From Pseudoclavibacter sp. AY1H1 (GTDB lineage: Bacteria > Actinomycetota > Actinomycetes > Actinomycetales > Microbacteriaceae): a DNA stretch of 64,000 nt. Location: contig NZ_PSXX01000017.1 of the NCBI RefSeq assembly GCF_002931055.1, forward strand, positions 22,349-86,348, given 5' to 3'. A model generated the notes under the pieces. It was not told where the DNA came from, did no database searches, and worked only from the letters and a program-made list of their open reading frames with translations. Shown in pieces: positions 14,894 through 24,230 of this stretch. How positions within the stretch are numbered: the stretch's first letter is position 1; the number at the start of each line of letters is the position of its first letter. The position numbers and the translations under genes were made by a program.

Positions 14894-16273
14894 ATGGCGC
14901 TCACATCTCAGGACCAGAAGGCTCCGCGCAAGCGCGGCATCGACAAGACGCACTGGCTCTACATCGCCGTCATCATCGCGGTGCTCGCGGGCATCACGGT
15001 CGGTCTCGTCCTCCCGGAGTTCGGGAAGGCGCTCAAGCCCGTCGGGGAGGCGTTCGTCGCCCTCATCAAGATGATGATCGCCCCGATCATCTTCTGCACG
15101 ATCGTGCTCGGCGTCGGCTCCATCGCGAAGGCCGCGACGGTCGGCAAGGTGGGTGGGCTCGCGCTCCTCTACTTCATCACGATGTCGACCTTCGCGCTCG
15201 GCATCGGCATGGTCGTCGGCAACTTCATCCACCCGGGTGAGGGCCTCAACATCGCCAGCGCGTCGTACGAGGCGGATGCGGCGAAGAGCGAGGGAACGGC
15301 CGACTTCCTCCTCGGCATCATCCCGACGTCGCTGTTCTCATCGCTGACGGACGGCAGCATCCTGCAGGTGCTGTTCGTGGCGCTGCTGCTCGGCTTCGGC
15401 CTGCAGAAGATGGGCACAAAGGCGGCGCCCATCATCGACGCGATCGCGCAGATCCAGGCGCTCGTGTTCCGCGTGCTCGGCATGATCATGTGGGTCGCCC
15501 CGGTCGGCGCGTTCGGTGCCATCGCCGCGGTCGTGGGGGCGACGGGCATCGACGCGGTCATCGCGCTCGGCACGCTCATGATCGCCTTCTACATCACGTG
15601 CGCGCTGTTCATCGTCGTGGTGCTCGGTTCGCTGCTGTGGCTCGTGGCCCGCGTCAACATCTTCAAGCTCATGAAGTTCCTCGGCCGCGAGTACCTCCTC
15701 ATCGTGTCGACGTCGTCGAGCGAGGTCGCGCTGCCCCGCCTCATCGCGAAGATGGAGCACGTCGGCGTCTCGAAGTCGGTCGCCGGCATCACGATCCCGA
15801 CCGGTTACTCCTTCAACCTGGACGGCACGGCCATCTACTTGACGATGGCGTCGCTGTTCATCGCCAGCGCGATGGGCACGCCGCTCTCGATCGGCGAGCA
15901 GGTGTCGCTGCTGGTCTTCATGATGATCGCCTCGAAGGGTGCCGCCGGTGTGACCGGTGCTGGCCTCGCGACGCTCGCCGGTGGCTTGCAGGCTCACCGC
16001 CCCGACCTCGTGGATGGCGTCGGCGTGATCGTCGGCATCGACCGCTTCATGTCGGAGGCGCGTGCCCTCACGAACTTCACGGGCAACGCCGTCGCGACGG
16101 TGCTCGTCGGAACGTGGACGAAGGAGATCGACAAGCAGCGCGTCGACCTCGTGCTCAGCGGAGGCGCCCCTTTCGACGAGGCGACCATGAACGAGGACGT
16201 GCATGGCTCGACCGACCACTCCCGTGACGCGAAGAGCGCACAGGTCATCGACCAGGAGCGCGCGACCGCGTAG
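14894..16273 (+). CDS. dctA: C4-dicarboxylate:cation symporter (DAACS/DctA family)
   Basis: 459-aa membrane carrier, predicted to import succinate, fumarate and malate with protons or sodium. Family signatures are complete: the serine-rich re-entrant hairpin STSSSEVALPRLI, the substrate-site motif GYSFNLDGTAIYLTMA and the second hairpin GAAGVTGAGLATLA. AAAGGAG at 14876-14882 precedes the ATG. Divergent CitA/CitB-type regulators strengthen the assignment over a glutamate carrier, though aspartate/glutamate transport cannot be excluded. Confidence 0.88.
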   Translation: MALTSQDQKAPRKRGIDKTHWLYIAVIIAVLAGITVGLVLPEFGKALKPVGEAFVALIKMMIAPIIFCTIVLGVGSIAKAATVGKVGGLALLYFITMSTFALGIGMVVGNFIHPGEGLNIASASYEADAAKSEGTADFLLGIIPTSLFSSLTDGSILQVLFVALLLGFGLQKMGTKAAPIIDAIAQIQALVFRVLGMIMWVAPVGAFGAIAAVVGATGIDAVIALGTLMIAFYITCALFIVVVLGSLLWLVARVNIFKLMKFLGREYLLIVSTSSSEVALPRLIAKMEHVGVSKSVAGITIPTGYSFNLDGTAIYLTMASLFIASAMGTPLSIGEQVSLLVFMMIASKGAAGVTGAGLATLAGGLQAHRPDLVDGVGVIVGIDRFMSEARALTNFTGNAVATVLVGTWTKEIDKQRVDLVLSGGAPFDEATMNEDVHGSTDHSRDAKSAQVIDQERATA

Positions 16274-16308
16274 GCCGCTCGGCGCGGTCGGCTGGGGCGG
16301 CCCGCGCA

Positions 16309-16370
16309 CGCAGACCTGTGGGGTGTGCATCCGTTTCGCAAGAACCGGATGCACACCCCACAGGTCTGCG
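16309..16370. terminator. Long perfect dyad between convergent genes
   Basis: Twenty-five-base perfect inverted arms (16309-16333 and 16346-16370) surround a 12-base loop. They separate the carrier gene from a convergent gene, so a bidirectional terminator is likely although no T tract follows. The outer part CAGACCT-N8-TGCA recurs at 48882-48945. Confidence 0.6.
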
Positions 16371-16403
16371 CGAGTCGCTTGAGGATTGCCCCGCGCGGTC
16401 AGA

Positions 16404-17735
16404 TCACGCCGTCAGGTCGCGAACACCGGTGCTGGCTGGTGTCCGCGCGTTCCTGGTGAGGGTTCGCTGGCGCCAGAGAGCCCAACAGCCCGCTCCGAGA
16501 CAGAGGAACGGGGTGATGGCGAAGAGCTGAAGGATGGCGACGCCGAGGAGAGCTCCACCGGAGAGCGCCAGTGCGGCTACGGCAGTCACGACCCGAGCCG
16601 TTGGCGGCCCCAAGTCGGCTGCGAGAAGGAGACCCGTTCCGAACAACGCCAGCGCCGCGGCCAAGACCGGCACGAGGGCGAACAGGTATCCCTCGGCGAG
16701 CGGTCGAACTGTCCAACAGGCCGCGATCAGTGCGAGCGCCAGTACCCAGGCCGCCGTCGCCCAGTCCGTGACGCGCCCCATGCGGCGTCGAAGCAGTGCG
16801 CTTCCCACGAAGAGAGTGGGGAGGGGCGCGAGGACGGCGAGGACGAGAATGAGCGAAGTCCAAAGCTCCGCGCCGGCGAGGTTGAAGTGATGGACAGCGA
16901 GACAGGTGGCACCGATCGTGCCACTCGAGGCTGCAACGATCCCGAACACTGAAGGGTCGCGGAAGGAACGCCGCCGGTCCAGGCCGGAGCTCCTCACGCA
17001 GCCCGGTTGACGCCCGCTCGCGGCGGCCAGCGCCACGACGAGCAATGTGCAGGCCGCCAGCGATGCGACGCCTGACCCCTCGCGCATGATCTCTGAGTAG
17101 GCCGCCCCGCTGAGCACGCCGAGTGCGATACCCGATGGCAGTCGGATCCAGACCGGACATGCGTCGCGGAGGGCGCCGGTGAAGACGAGTGCGGCGCCCG
17201 CCATGAACAGAGCCGTGCTCGTCGGCCAGGTGAGGTTGAGCGGGAAGGGCAACTCCGCCGCAGCACCGGCGAGAGGCAACAGCCAGGAAGCGAATTCGAT
17301 GCTCCCCGCCAGGGCGCTCAGTGCAAATGCCGCCGCCGCGAGTGCCGCGGGCCAGGCATTCAGCAAGCGCGCGCGGACCGCGAGCACGACCACGGCGACC
17401 CCGAACGCTGTGACGCCGATGGCACGCCCGATGAGGACGGCGGCGAGGAGCGCAGGGCTGATGGACAGAAAGGTGTCGCCGGTCATGAGTCGCTGTATGA
17501 GGCCGACTGTGGCGGGACCAGAGAGGCTCACCAGAGCGAGCAATGCACAGACCAGCGCGACCTTGTAGCTCGCGCGCTCCGCCAGGCCGTGCACGCGGAT
17601 GGACCACGCTTCGGCAACCCCGGGCCTCATCGCGCCGCGCGCTGCCGCGTCGTCTTCGAGCATCCCGAGGAAGACCTCGCCGTTCTCTTCGCGCCAGGCC
17701 CTCGGGTACCAGCGGAGCAGCTTGCCGTAGCTCAC
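16404..17735 (-). CDS. Polytopic membrane protein, PadR-associated, hypothetical
   Basis: 443 aa with about ten hydrophobic segments after a soluble N terminus (LLRWYPRAWREENGEVFLGMLED). That head is typical of actinobacterial membrane proteins encoded next to PadR regulators. Its GTG start overlaps the PadR stop codon (GTGA), so translation is coupled and it is presumably under PadR control. No transport motif or catalytic residue recognised. Confidence 0.75.
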   Translation of the reverse strand: MSYGKLLRWYPRAWREENGEVFLGMLEDDAAARGAMRPGVAEAWSIRVHGLAERASYKVALVCALLALVSLSGPATVGLIQRLMTGDTFLSISPALLAAVLIGRAIGVTAFGVAVVVLAVRARLLNAWPAALAAAAFALSALAGSIEFASWLLPLAGAAAELPFPLNLTWPTSTALFMAGAALVFTGALRDACPVWIRLPSGIALGVLSGAAYSEIMREGSGVASLAACTLLVVALAAASGRQPGCVRSSGLDRRRSFRDPSVFGIVAASSGTIGATCLAVHHFNLAGAELWTSLILVLAVLAPLPTLFVGSALLRRRMGRVTDWATAAWVLALALIAACWTVRPLAEGYLFALVPVLAAALALFGTGLLLAADLGPPTARVVTAVAALALSGGALLGVAILQLFAITPFLCLGAGCWALWRQRTLTRNARTPASTGVRDLTA

Positions 17736-18091
17736 AGGGGCACCACTGCGCTCATGCCCACGGTGCCCGGGCGGAACGCCGCTGGTGGAGGCGTGGCCAG
17801 GCGCTCCTCGGCGGCGCGTGCCCGAGCCATGAGCCGTGCGGTCTCGTCCTTCAGGGCTTCCCTGCCGTCCGGCGTGAGCTCGTAGTAGCGCCGTGCGCGA
17901 CCATCCACGGTCTCTTCGCCTGCCCGCTGGATGCGCCCGTCGCGTTCGAGGCGGTCGAGGGAGGCGTAGAGCGTGGTCACTCGCAGCTTCACGGCACCGT
18001 CGCTCAGCTCTTCGGCGTCTCTGAGGATGCCGTAGCCATGTTGGCGACCGCCTGCCAACGCCGTCAGGATCCAGAATGCAGCTTCAGTCAT
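17732..18091 (-). CDS. PadR family transcriptional regulator
   Basis: 119 aa, with the winged-helix PadR domain covering residues of about 1-85 (EAAFWILTALAGGRQHGYGI, then LYASLDRLERDGRIQRAGEE and RRYYELTPDGREAL). Start ATG at 18091 is directly downstream of a promoter with a palindrome over its -10 box, which suggests autorepression and a leaderless mRNA. It is coupled to the following membrane protein gene. Confidence 0.92.
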   Translation of the reverse strand: MTEAAFWILTALAGGRQHGYGILRDAEELSDGAVKLRVTTLYASLDRLERDGRIQRAGEETVDGRARRYYELTPDGREALKDETARLMARARAAEERLATPPPAAFRPGTVGMSAVVPL

Positions 18092-18092
18092 G

Positions 18093-18128
18093 TGTGGGAA
18101 TATACCCACATTGGGAATATCTCGTCAA
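18093..18128 (-). promoter_or_regulatory. PadR promoter and operator
   Basis: Minus-strand -35 TTGACG (18128-18123), an 18-base spacer and -10 TATATT (18104-18099). The palindrome TGTGGG-N6-CCCACA at 18093-18110 covers the -10 and probable start site. The ATG follows seven bases after the -10, so no leader is expected. Confidence 0.7.
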
Positions 18129-18151
18129 TCGGCGAGGTCATCACGGTCTGC

Positions 18152-19126
18152 CTAGAGCCAGTCGCGCCTCTTGAACACGATGTAGAGCACGACGGAGGAG
18201 CCGATGACGAGGGTGATGGACGCGATGAGGCCCTCGACCTGGTCGTGGCCGGGGAAGTCGACGTTCATGCCGAAGAAGCCCGTGATGGCTGTCGGGACGG
18301 CGATGATCGCCGCCCAGCCCGTGACCTTCTTCATGATCTCGTTCATCTTGTTGCCCTGCAGGGCGATGCTGGTCTCGATGGCCGTCGAGATGTGGTCGGC
18401 GAGTGTCTCCGACCAGTCGGCGGCAAGGCCAGCATGGTCTCCGACGTCGGCGAAGTAGGGGTGCAGCTCCGGCGCCACCTTCTCCTCTCCCTGGTGGATG
18501 AGGAGGGTGATGACCTCCTTGAGGGGGAGCGTCGCGTGGCGCAGCTTGGAGACGCTGCGGCGCAGGGTGAATGCGCGCCGCTGCACCTCGCTGGTGTCGG
18601 GCCGTTCGCTGAAGAGGCCGTCGCTGAGCGCCTCGATGACCTCGTCGAGCCGCTCGACCGAGTCGGTGTGGCTGTCGACGACGGTGTCGAGCAGAGCCCA
18701 CACGAGCCATGGGACCCCGTAGGTGGAGAGCTCCTCGTTGTCGTCGTGCCGCTTCGCGACCGCGTCGATGGGGAAGCGATCCTCGTGGACGGTGACGAGG
18801 ATGCCGGGCAGGATGAAGGCCGTCAGCCGCGAGATCTCGACGGTGCCCTCCTCGTCGCACTCCGACGCCGAGAGCGTCAGCAGGAGGTGCGAATCGAACC
18901 TCGCGAGCCGTGGCCGCTCGAGGTGGGATCGCGCGTCCTCGACCGCGAGCTGGTGCAGGTCGAGGAGCGTCGCCAGCTCGTCGAGGGCACCCTCCTCGTC
19001 GAGCGTCAGGTCGACCCAGACGGTGCAGTTCGCGGATGCTCGGTGCTCGGCGAGGGCCGTCAGCGAATGCTCACCCTCGACTCGCTTTCCTTCGCGGTAG
19101 AGCCTCTTCGTCTGCATGCGGCTCAT
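18152..19126 (-). CDS. corA: CorA family magnesium/cobalt transporter
   Basis: 324 aa. A long soluble N-terminal domain with helical coiled arms is followed by two C-terminal helices. The family signature GMN is present in FGMNVDFPGH after the first helix, and the protein ends in the basic KRRDWL. It should form a pentameric divalent cation channel. A second in-frame Met lies three codons in. Upstream of, and on the same strand as, the PadR gene, which has its own promoter. Confidence 0.93.
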   Translation of the reverse strand: MSRMQTKRLYREGKRVEGEHSLTALAEHRASANCTVWVDLTLDEEGALDELATLLDLHQLAVEDARSHLERPRLARFDSHLLLTLSASECDEEGTVEISRLTAFILPGILVTVHEDRFPIDAVAKRHDDNEELSTYGVPWLVWALLDTVVDSHTDSVERLDEVIEALSDGLFSERPDTSEVQRRAFTLRRSVSKLRHATLPLKEVITLLIHQGEEKVAPELHPYFADVGDHAGLAADWSETLADHISTAIETSIALQGNKMNEIMKKVTGWAAIIAVPTAITGFFGMNVDFPGHDQVEGLIASITLVIGSSVVLYIVFKRRDWL

Positions 19127-19145
19127 CGTACGACCGCGGCTGGCG

Positions 19146-20372
19146 TCAGCTGTGCGGGGACTGTGCGGCGCTCGCGGGAGGCTTGCCGTAGCTGAGTCTG
19201 CGGATGGCCCACTCGGCCGGTCCCGGCTTGCCTGCCCGCTCGAGCAGGACGGCGCCGAGGAGCGTCACGAGCCACGCGCCGGCCCCGATGAGGAACGCGC
19301 CACCGGTGCCGACCGTGCCGCCCAGACCGAGCGACCAGGCGGGCATGAGGAGCAGGAAGATGACGGACTGTGCCAGGTAGCCGGACATGGAGCGGCGCCC
19401 GAGGGCGGTCAGTGCCCCGACGATGGGGCCGGGCGCGGTCCCGGCCCGCTGGCTGCGGGCGACGATGAGGGCGAAGAGCGCCGCGTAGCCAGCCCCGGCC
19501 AGGATGCCGGTGGCGGAGTGCAGCGATCCGGCCAGGAACCACACCGGGCCAGGCTCGAAGCCGAACGCGAGCCCCAGGGCGAACGGGATCCCGCCGATGA
19601 CGGCCGCCGCGACGCCGGCCGTCGCGATGAGACGCACGGCGCGAGCGTGCTCCCACGGCCGCTCGAGGAGCTGGTGCCTCGCCATGATGAGGCCGAGCAT
19701 CATGGGTGGGAGGACCCCGAGCACTGTCAGCGGCGCGAACGCCAGGAACGGCAGGAACTCGCCCACGCGCGTGGCCTGCGCATCCAGGAACGTCTCGCTC
19801 AGGACCGACGGCATCTGGACGATCGCCCCCGTCTCCATCTCGCTGAGCCCGGACGCCGCAGCCCCGTCGCCGCTGCCGAACGCGATGGCAAGCGGGGCGG
19901 TGATGCCGAAGACGAGCCAGAGTACCCAGCTCGGTGAGCGCATCAGCAGGATGAGGACGAAGCCTGCGAGGGCGTACGTGTGCATGATGTCGCCCATGAA
20001 GAGGAGAAGCCCGTGGAGGGCGCCGAACACGAACAGCCACGTGTTGCGCTTCGCGAGGAGCCCGCGCACCACCGGCCACGGCGTGCCCCTGCGCTCCTCG
20101 CGGGTGACGAGCTGATGCAAGCCGTACGCGAACAGCAGCGAGAAGAGGGGGAAGCTGCGGTTGTCGATGAAGAGCGCACCGAGGACATCGGCGATGCGGT
20201 CGCCGACGCCAGGGTCCAGTGGGCGGAACAGGATGCCCTGTTCCCTGCCGTACAGGTACACGGTGAGGTTCGCGATCGCGATGAAGAGGAGGGCGAAACC
20301 TCGAGCCGCATCCGGCGCGAGAGCACGCGCCTGAGTCGCCGTGGGCTGGAGTCCTGGCGGTGAGAGCTGCAT
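19146..20372 (-). CDS. DUF418 domain membrane protein
   Basis: 408 aa with about ten membrane segments. The N-terminal ARGFALLFIAIANL and the C-terminal block LGRRSMSGYLAQSVIF...WAIRRLSYG are typical of DUF418 proteins (YeiB-like), whose function is not established. ATG at 20372 is chosen; a GTG two codons upstream is possible and no clear ribosome site precedes either. Divergent from the Mrp operon. Confidence 0.85.
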   Translation of the reverse strand: MQLSPPGLQPTATQARALAPDAARGFALLFIAIANLTVYLYGREQGILFRPLDPGVGDRIADVLGALFIDNRSFPLFSLLFAYGLHQLVTREERRGTPWPVVRGLLAKRNTWLFVFGALHGLLLFMGDIMHTYALAGFVLILLMRSPSWVLWLVFGITAPLAIAFGSGDGAAASGLSEMETGAIVQMPSVLSETFLDAQATRVGEFLPFLAFAPLTVLGVLPPMMLGLIMARHQLLERPWEHARAVRLIATAGVAAAVIGGIPFALGLAFGFEPGPVWFLAGSLHSATGILAGAGYAALFALIVARSQRAGTAPGPIVGALTALGRRSMSGYLAQSVIFLLLMPAWSLGLGGTVGTGGAFLIGAGAWLVTLLGAVLLERAGKPGPAEWAIRRLSYGKPPASAAQSPHS

Positions 20373-20469
20373 GCACACACGCTACCGAGAACGGCATTCG
20401 GCACACACGCAGTCAACTGCCAGGTAAAATAAATCTGTCCACACCGCTGCATGAGCTCCAGGAGGCCGA

Positions 20470-23400
20470 ATGATCGCGTTCCTGGCTATCTTCCTCGGCG
20501 CGAGCATCCTCATTCCGGTGCTCCACAGGTGGCTTCGGAACGTGACGTTCCTCGTCGCCGCCGCCGTCCCCGCCGTCGCCTTCGTCTGGACCGCGCTGCT
20601 CGGTCCGCGCATCCTGAGTGGCGAGGTGCTCGTCGAGAGCATCCCCTGGATCCCGCAGATCGACATCGCCATCGCCATGCGGATGGACGTGCTCGCCTGG
20701 GTCATGACGCTCATCGTCACGGGCATCGGCTCGCTGGTGCTCGTCTACTGCGGCCGCTACTTCAAGCCGGACGAGCCCGACATCGGCCGCTTCGCCGCGG
20801 TGCTGCTCGCCTTCGCCGGCGTCATGTTCGGCCTCGTGCTCGCCGACGACATCTACCTCCTCTTCATCTTCTGGGAAGCGACGAGCGTGCTCTCCTTCCT
20901 GCTCATCGGGCACTACTCGTCGAAGCGCGCGAGCCGCGGTGCTGCGATGCAGGCGCTGCTCGTCACGACGCTCGGCGGCCTCGCCATGCTCGTCGGCCTC
21001 GTCATGCTGCACGCCTCGACCGGCACGTCGCTGCTGTCCGGGATCATCGCGAACCCGCCCGAGTTCGACGGCTTCACCATCACGGCCATCATGCTCGTGC
21101 TCGCGGGCGCGGTCACGAAGTCGGCCCTCGCGCCGTTCCATTTCTGGCTCCCCGCCGCGATGGCCGCGCCCACCCCGGTGAGCGCGTACCTGCACGCCGC
21201 GGCCATGGTGAAGGCCGGCATCTACCTCATCGCGCGCCTCGCACCCGGCTACGCGGAGATGCCCGGCTGGCGCGAGGTGCTCGTCACGATCGGCATCGCG
21301 ACGATGCTCATCGGCGGGTGGCGTTCGCTGCGCCAGCACGACCTCAAGCTGATCCTCGCCTACGGCACCGTCAGCCAGCTCGGCTTCATGACCATCGTCG
21401 TCGCCTTCGGCACGCGGGACGCGGCGCTCGCGGGCCTCGCCATGGTCATCGCCCACGCGTGCTTCAAGGCCGCGCTGTTCCTCATCGTCGGCATGATCGA
21501 CCACCGCACGGGAACCCGCGACATCCGCAAGCTCTCCGGCCTCGCGAAGGCCGCACCCGTGCTGTTCTGGATGACGGCGCTGGCGATCGCCGCCATGGCC
21601 GGCGTGCCCCCGATGTTCACGTTCGTGGCCAAGGAGGCCATCCTCACGGCCCTCCTCGAGGCGGGCGAGGCCGGCAACATGTGGGGCTGGGTCGCACTTG
21701 TCGGCGTCATCATCGGCACCGTGTTCACGGTCGCCTACTCGGCCCGCTTCCTCTACGGCGCCTTCGCGTCGAAGCCCGAGGTCGAGCGCGTCCGCTACGT
21801 GCCAGAGCACCTCGACTTCATGTTCTCCCCGCTCATCCTCGTCGCCGCCTCGCTCGGCCTCGGCTTCGCCTCCGGCCTCGTCGACCCCGTGCTCGCGATG
21901 TACGCGGACACGCTGCCGGAGATGCCGGGCGCCAAGCCGTACTACCTGGCCCTGTGGCACGGATTCGAGCCAGCGCTGTTCATCACGATCGGCACCTTCA
22001 TCCTCGGTGGCCTGCTCTTCCTCTGGCGGGCGCCCGTCGCCCGCGCCCAGGCGAAGGTGCCGCCGCTCATCGAGTCGTCGCGCGGCTACTGGACCACGAT
22101 GCGCGTCGTCGACGTCATCGCCGCCCGCACCACCGCGACCACCCAGCGCGGTTCGCTGCCCTTCTACCTCGCGTCGATCTTCATCATGTTCGTCGTCGCC
22201 TCCGTCTTCACGCTCGTCACGATGGACACCCCGGTGCCCGCGTTCGAGACCGAGATCCGCTGGCAGGAGATCGCGATCATCCTGATCATGATCCTCGCCG
22301 CGTTCTTCGTGACGAGCTCGGAGAAGCGCTTCCAGGGCGTCATCCTCGTGGGCGTCACCGGCTACGGCATGGCGGGGCTCTTCGCGCTTTCCGGCGCCCC
22401 GGACCTCGCGATCACGCAGGCGCTCATCGAGACGATCACGCTCGTCGTGTTCGTCCTCGTGCTGCGCCGGCTCCCGGCACGCCACGGCAAGGCGCTCAAG
22501 AACCCGCCATCGTGGCTGCGCTGGCTCATCGGCGGCTCCGTCGGGATCGTCATGGCCATCGTCGCCTGGATCGCGCTCGCCTCCCGCCAGGCTTCCCCCG
22601 ACTCGCTGTTCTTCCCCGAGTTCGCCTTCAAGGGCGGGCACGGCTCGAACATCGTCAACGTCACGCTCGTCGACATCCGCGGCTGGGACACGATGGGGGA
22701 GCTCTCCGTGCTCATCGCCGCCGCCACGGGCGTCGCGAGCCTCGTCTACCTCAACAACCGCGGCCGCTCGCGCGTGGACGCCGCCCGCGGCCCGCGCTTC
22801 CTGCGCGCCTCGCGTCCCGTCACCGAGCCCATCGACCTCGCGGCCGTGAGCGCCGCCGGCCAGAAGCTCGGCAAGGCAGACAAGCTGCAGGGGGAGCGCC
22901 GCAAGGTCTGGCTCATCGCCGGGAAGTCGCTCGCCCCGAACAACCGCTCGATCATCCTCGAGGTCGTCGTGCGGCTCGTGTTCCACGCGCTGCTCATCGC
23001 ATCCCTCTTCCTCCTCTTCACCGGCCACAACACCCCAGGTGGCGGCTTCGCGGGCGGTGCCGTCGCGAGCCTCGCGCTCGCCGCGCGCTACCTGGCCGGC
23101 GGCAGGGCCGAGCTCGATGAGGCAGTGAAGGTGGATGCGGGTCGGCTGCTCGGCATCGGGTTCCTGCTCGCGACGCTCACGGCGCTCGTGCCGATCTTCT
23201 TCGGCCAGGCACCCTTCACCTCCTCGTGGATCGACCAGGACATCCCCGGCATCGGCCAGTTCGTCTTCGTCACGTCGACCGTCTTCGACATCGGCGTCTA
23301 CCTCATCGTCATCGCGCTGGTCATCGACATCCTGCGCTCCCTCGGCTCGGAGATCGACCTGCAGATCGAACAGGATGCGTCCCCCGACTCCGACTCGGCT

Positions 23401-23547
23401 GCCGAGCACGACGGCCTCCAGGGCGAGACCCCGGACGGTGGCGAGACGGGCTACAACACGGGGGCGCTCGCCCGCGTCAACGAAGAGGTCGAAGCCGTTC
23501 AGTCAGATATCGAACCCGTCGAATCCGAGGAGGTGACCCGCTCATGA
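20470..23547 (+). CDS. mrpA: Mrp-type Na+/H+ antiporter subunit A (MrpA with fused MrpB-like domain)
   Basis: 1025-aa membrane protein. The first part is homologous to NuoL, with the conserved GAVTKSALAPFHFWLPAAMAAPTPVSAY-type region (shown here only in part: KSALAPFHFWLP). The last 200 residues contain the MnhB domain (FTGHNTPGGGFAGGAVASLA), so subunit B is fused, as in PhaAB-type systems. SD AGGAGG precedes ATG 20470; TAAAAT at 20425-20430 is a possible -10. It opens a six-gene coupled operon exchanging Na+ (or K+) for protons, for pH and salt tolerance. Confidence 0.93.
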   Translation: MIAFLAIFLGASILIPVLHRWLRNVTFLVAAAVPAVAFVWTALLGPRILSGEVLVESIPWIPQIDIAIAMRMDVLAWVMTLIVTGIGSLVLVYCGRYFKPDEPDIGRFAAVLLAFAGVMFGLVLADDIYLLFIFWEATSVLSFLLIGHYSSKRASRGAAMQALLVTTLGGLAMLVGLVMLHASTGTSLLSGIIANPPEFDGFTITAIMLVLAGAVTKSALAPFHFWLPAAMAAPTPVSAYLHAAAMVKAGIYLIARLAPGYAEMPGWREVLVTIGIATMLIGGWRSLRQHDLKLILAYGTVSQLGFMTIVVAFGTRDAALAGLAMVIAHACFKAALFLIVGMIDHRTGTRDIRKLSGLAKAAPVLFWMTALAIAAMAGVPPMFTFVAKEAILTALLEAGEAGNMWGWVALVGVIIGTVFTVAYSARFLYGAFASKPEVERVRYVPEHLDFMFSPLILVAASLGLGFASGLVDPVLAMYADTLPEMPGAKPYYLALWHGFEPALFITIGTFILGGLLFLWRAPVARAQAKVPPLIESSRGYWTTMRVVDVIAARTTATTQRGSLPFYLASIFIMFVVASVFTLVTMDTPVPAFETEIRWQEIAIILIMILAAFFVTSSEKRFQGVILVGVTGYGMAGLFALSGAPDLAITQALIETITLVVFVLVLRRLPARHGKALKNPPSWLRWLIGGSVGIVMAIVAWIALASRQASPDSLFFPEFAFKGGHGSNIVNVTLVDIRGWDTMGELSVLIAAATGVASLVYLNNRGRSRVDAARGPRFLRASRPVTEPIDLAAVSAAGQKLGKADKLQGERRKVWLIAGKSLAPNNRSIILEVVVRLVFHALLIASLFLLFTGHNTPGGGFAGGAVASLALAARYLAGGRAELDEAVKVDAGRLLGIGFLLATLTALVPIFFGQAPFTSSWIDQDIPGIGQFVFVTSTVFDIGVYLIVIALVIDILRSLGSEIDLQIEQDASPDSDSAAEHDGLQGETPDGGETGYNTGALARVNEEVEAVQSDIEPVESEEVTRS

Positions 23548-24230
23548 CCCTGTCCCTCGTGCTCCTCGTCGGCATGGCCGCGCTCTACACGTGCGGCGTC
23601 TACCTGCTCCTCGAGCGCAGCCTCACGCGCATGCTCCTCGGGATCCTGCTCGTCGGCAACGCCACGAACATCCTGCTCTTCTTCATGTCGGGCAGCTTCG
23701 GCCTCGCCCCCATCTACGACCCTGATGTCGCGCCGGAGGACTACTCCGACCCGATCCCACAGGCCTTCATCCTCACGGCCATCGTCATCACCTTCGGCGT
23801 GACGGCCTTCATGCTCGCCCTCATCTACCGCTCGTGGCGCCTGGCGCAGGCCGACACCGTGAGCGACGACGAAGAGGACATCGCGATGCGCACGGCCGAC
23901 CTGTCTCAGGACGACGAGGAGTTCGACGAGGACGACTCGGGCGACACGGAGTTCGGGGAGTACGCGGAAGCGGCGGTCTCGACCGCCCGCATCAACATGG
24001 GCGGGGGGCCGAAACCCGGCTCGGGCAAGGACAGCTTCGCCGAGGCATCGCTCAAGGCCACCGAGCCGAGCAACCGGCACGAGGAGCTCGAGGAGTTCCG
24101 GGCCGGTGAGCAGGATGCGGAAGCCGAGCAGGGCTCGCAGCCCGACGGTGCTCGCGAGGTCGGACTCGACTCCGGCGCCGACGACCACGCCGAACCGCAC
24201 GACGACGCAGGGAAGGGGGACCGCTCATGA
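23544..24230 (+). CDS. mrpC: Mrp antiporter subunit C with long acidic tail
   Basis: 228 aa, coupled to mrpA by ATGA. Residues 1 to about 110 form the usual NuoK-like subunit with three helices (LGILLVGNATNILLF; FILTAIVITFGVTAFMLAL). The remaining 110 or so residues are a highly acidic, probably disordered cytoplasmic tail (for example DDEEFDEDDSGDTEF). Ordinary MrpC proteins are about 110-125 aa, so the tail doubles the size. Confidence 0.92.
   Translation: MTLSLVLLVGMAALYTCGVYLLLERSLTRMLLGILLVGNATNILLFFMSGSFGLAPIYDPDVAPEDYSDPIPQAFILTAIVITFGVTAFMLALIYRSWRLAQADTVSDDEEDIAMRTADLSQDDEEFDEDDSGDTEFGEYAEAAVSTARINMGGGPKPGSGKDSFAEASLKATEPSNRHEELEEFRAGEQDAEAEQGSQPDGAREVGLDSGADDHAEPHDDAGKGDRS

Noticed and set aside
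20413..23409. 998-codon antisense frame opposite mrpA
   Set aside because: Same kind of shadow; the plus strand encodes an unmistakable MrpA.
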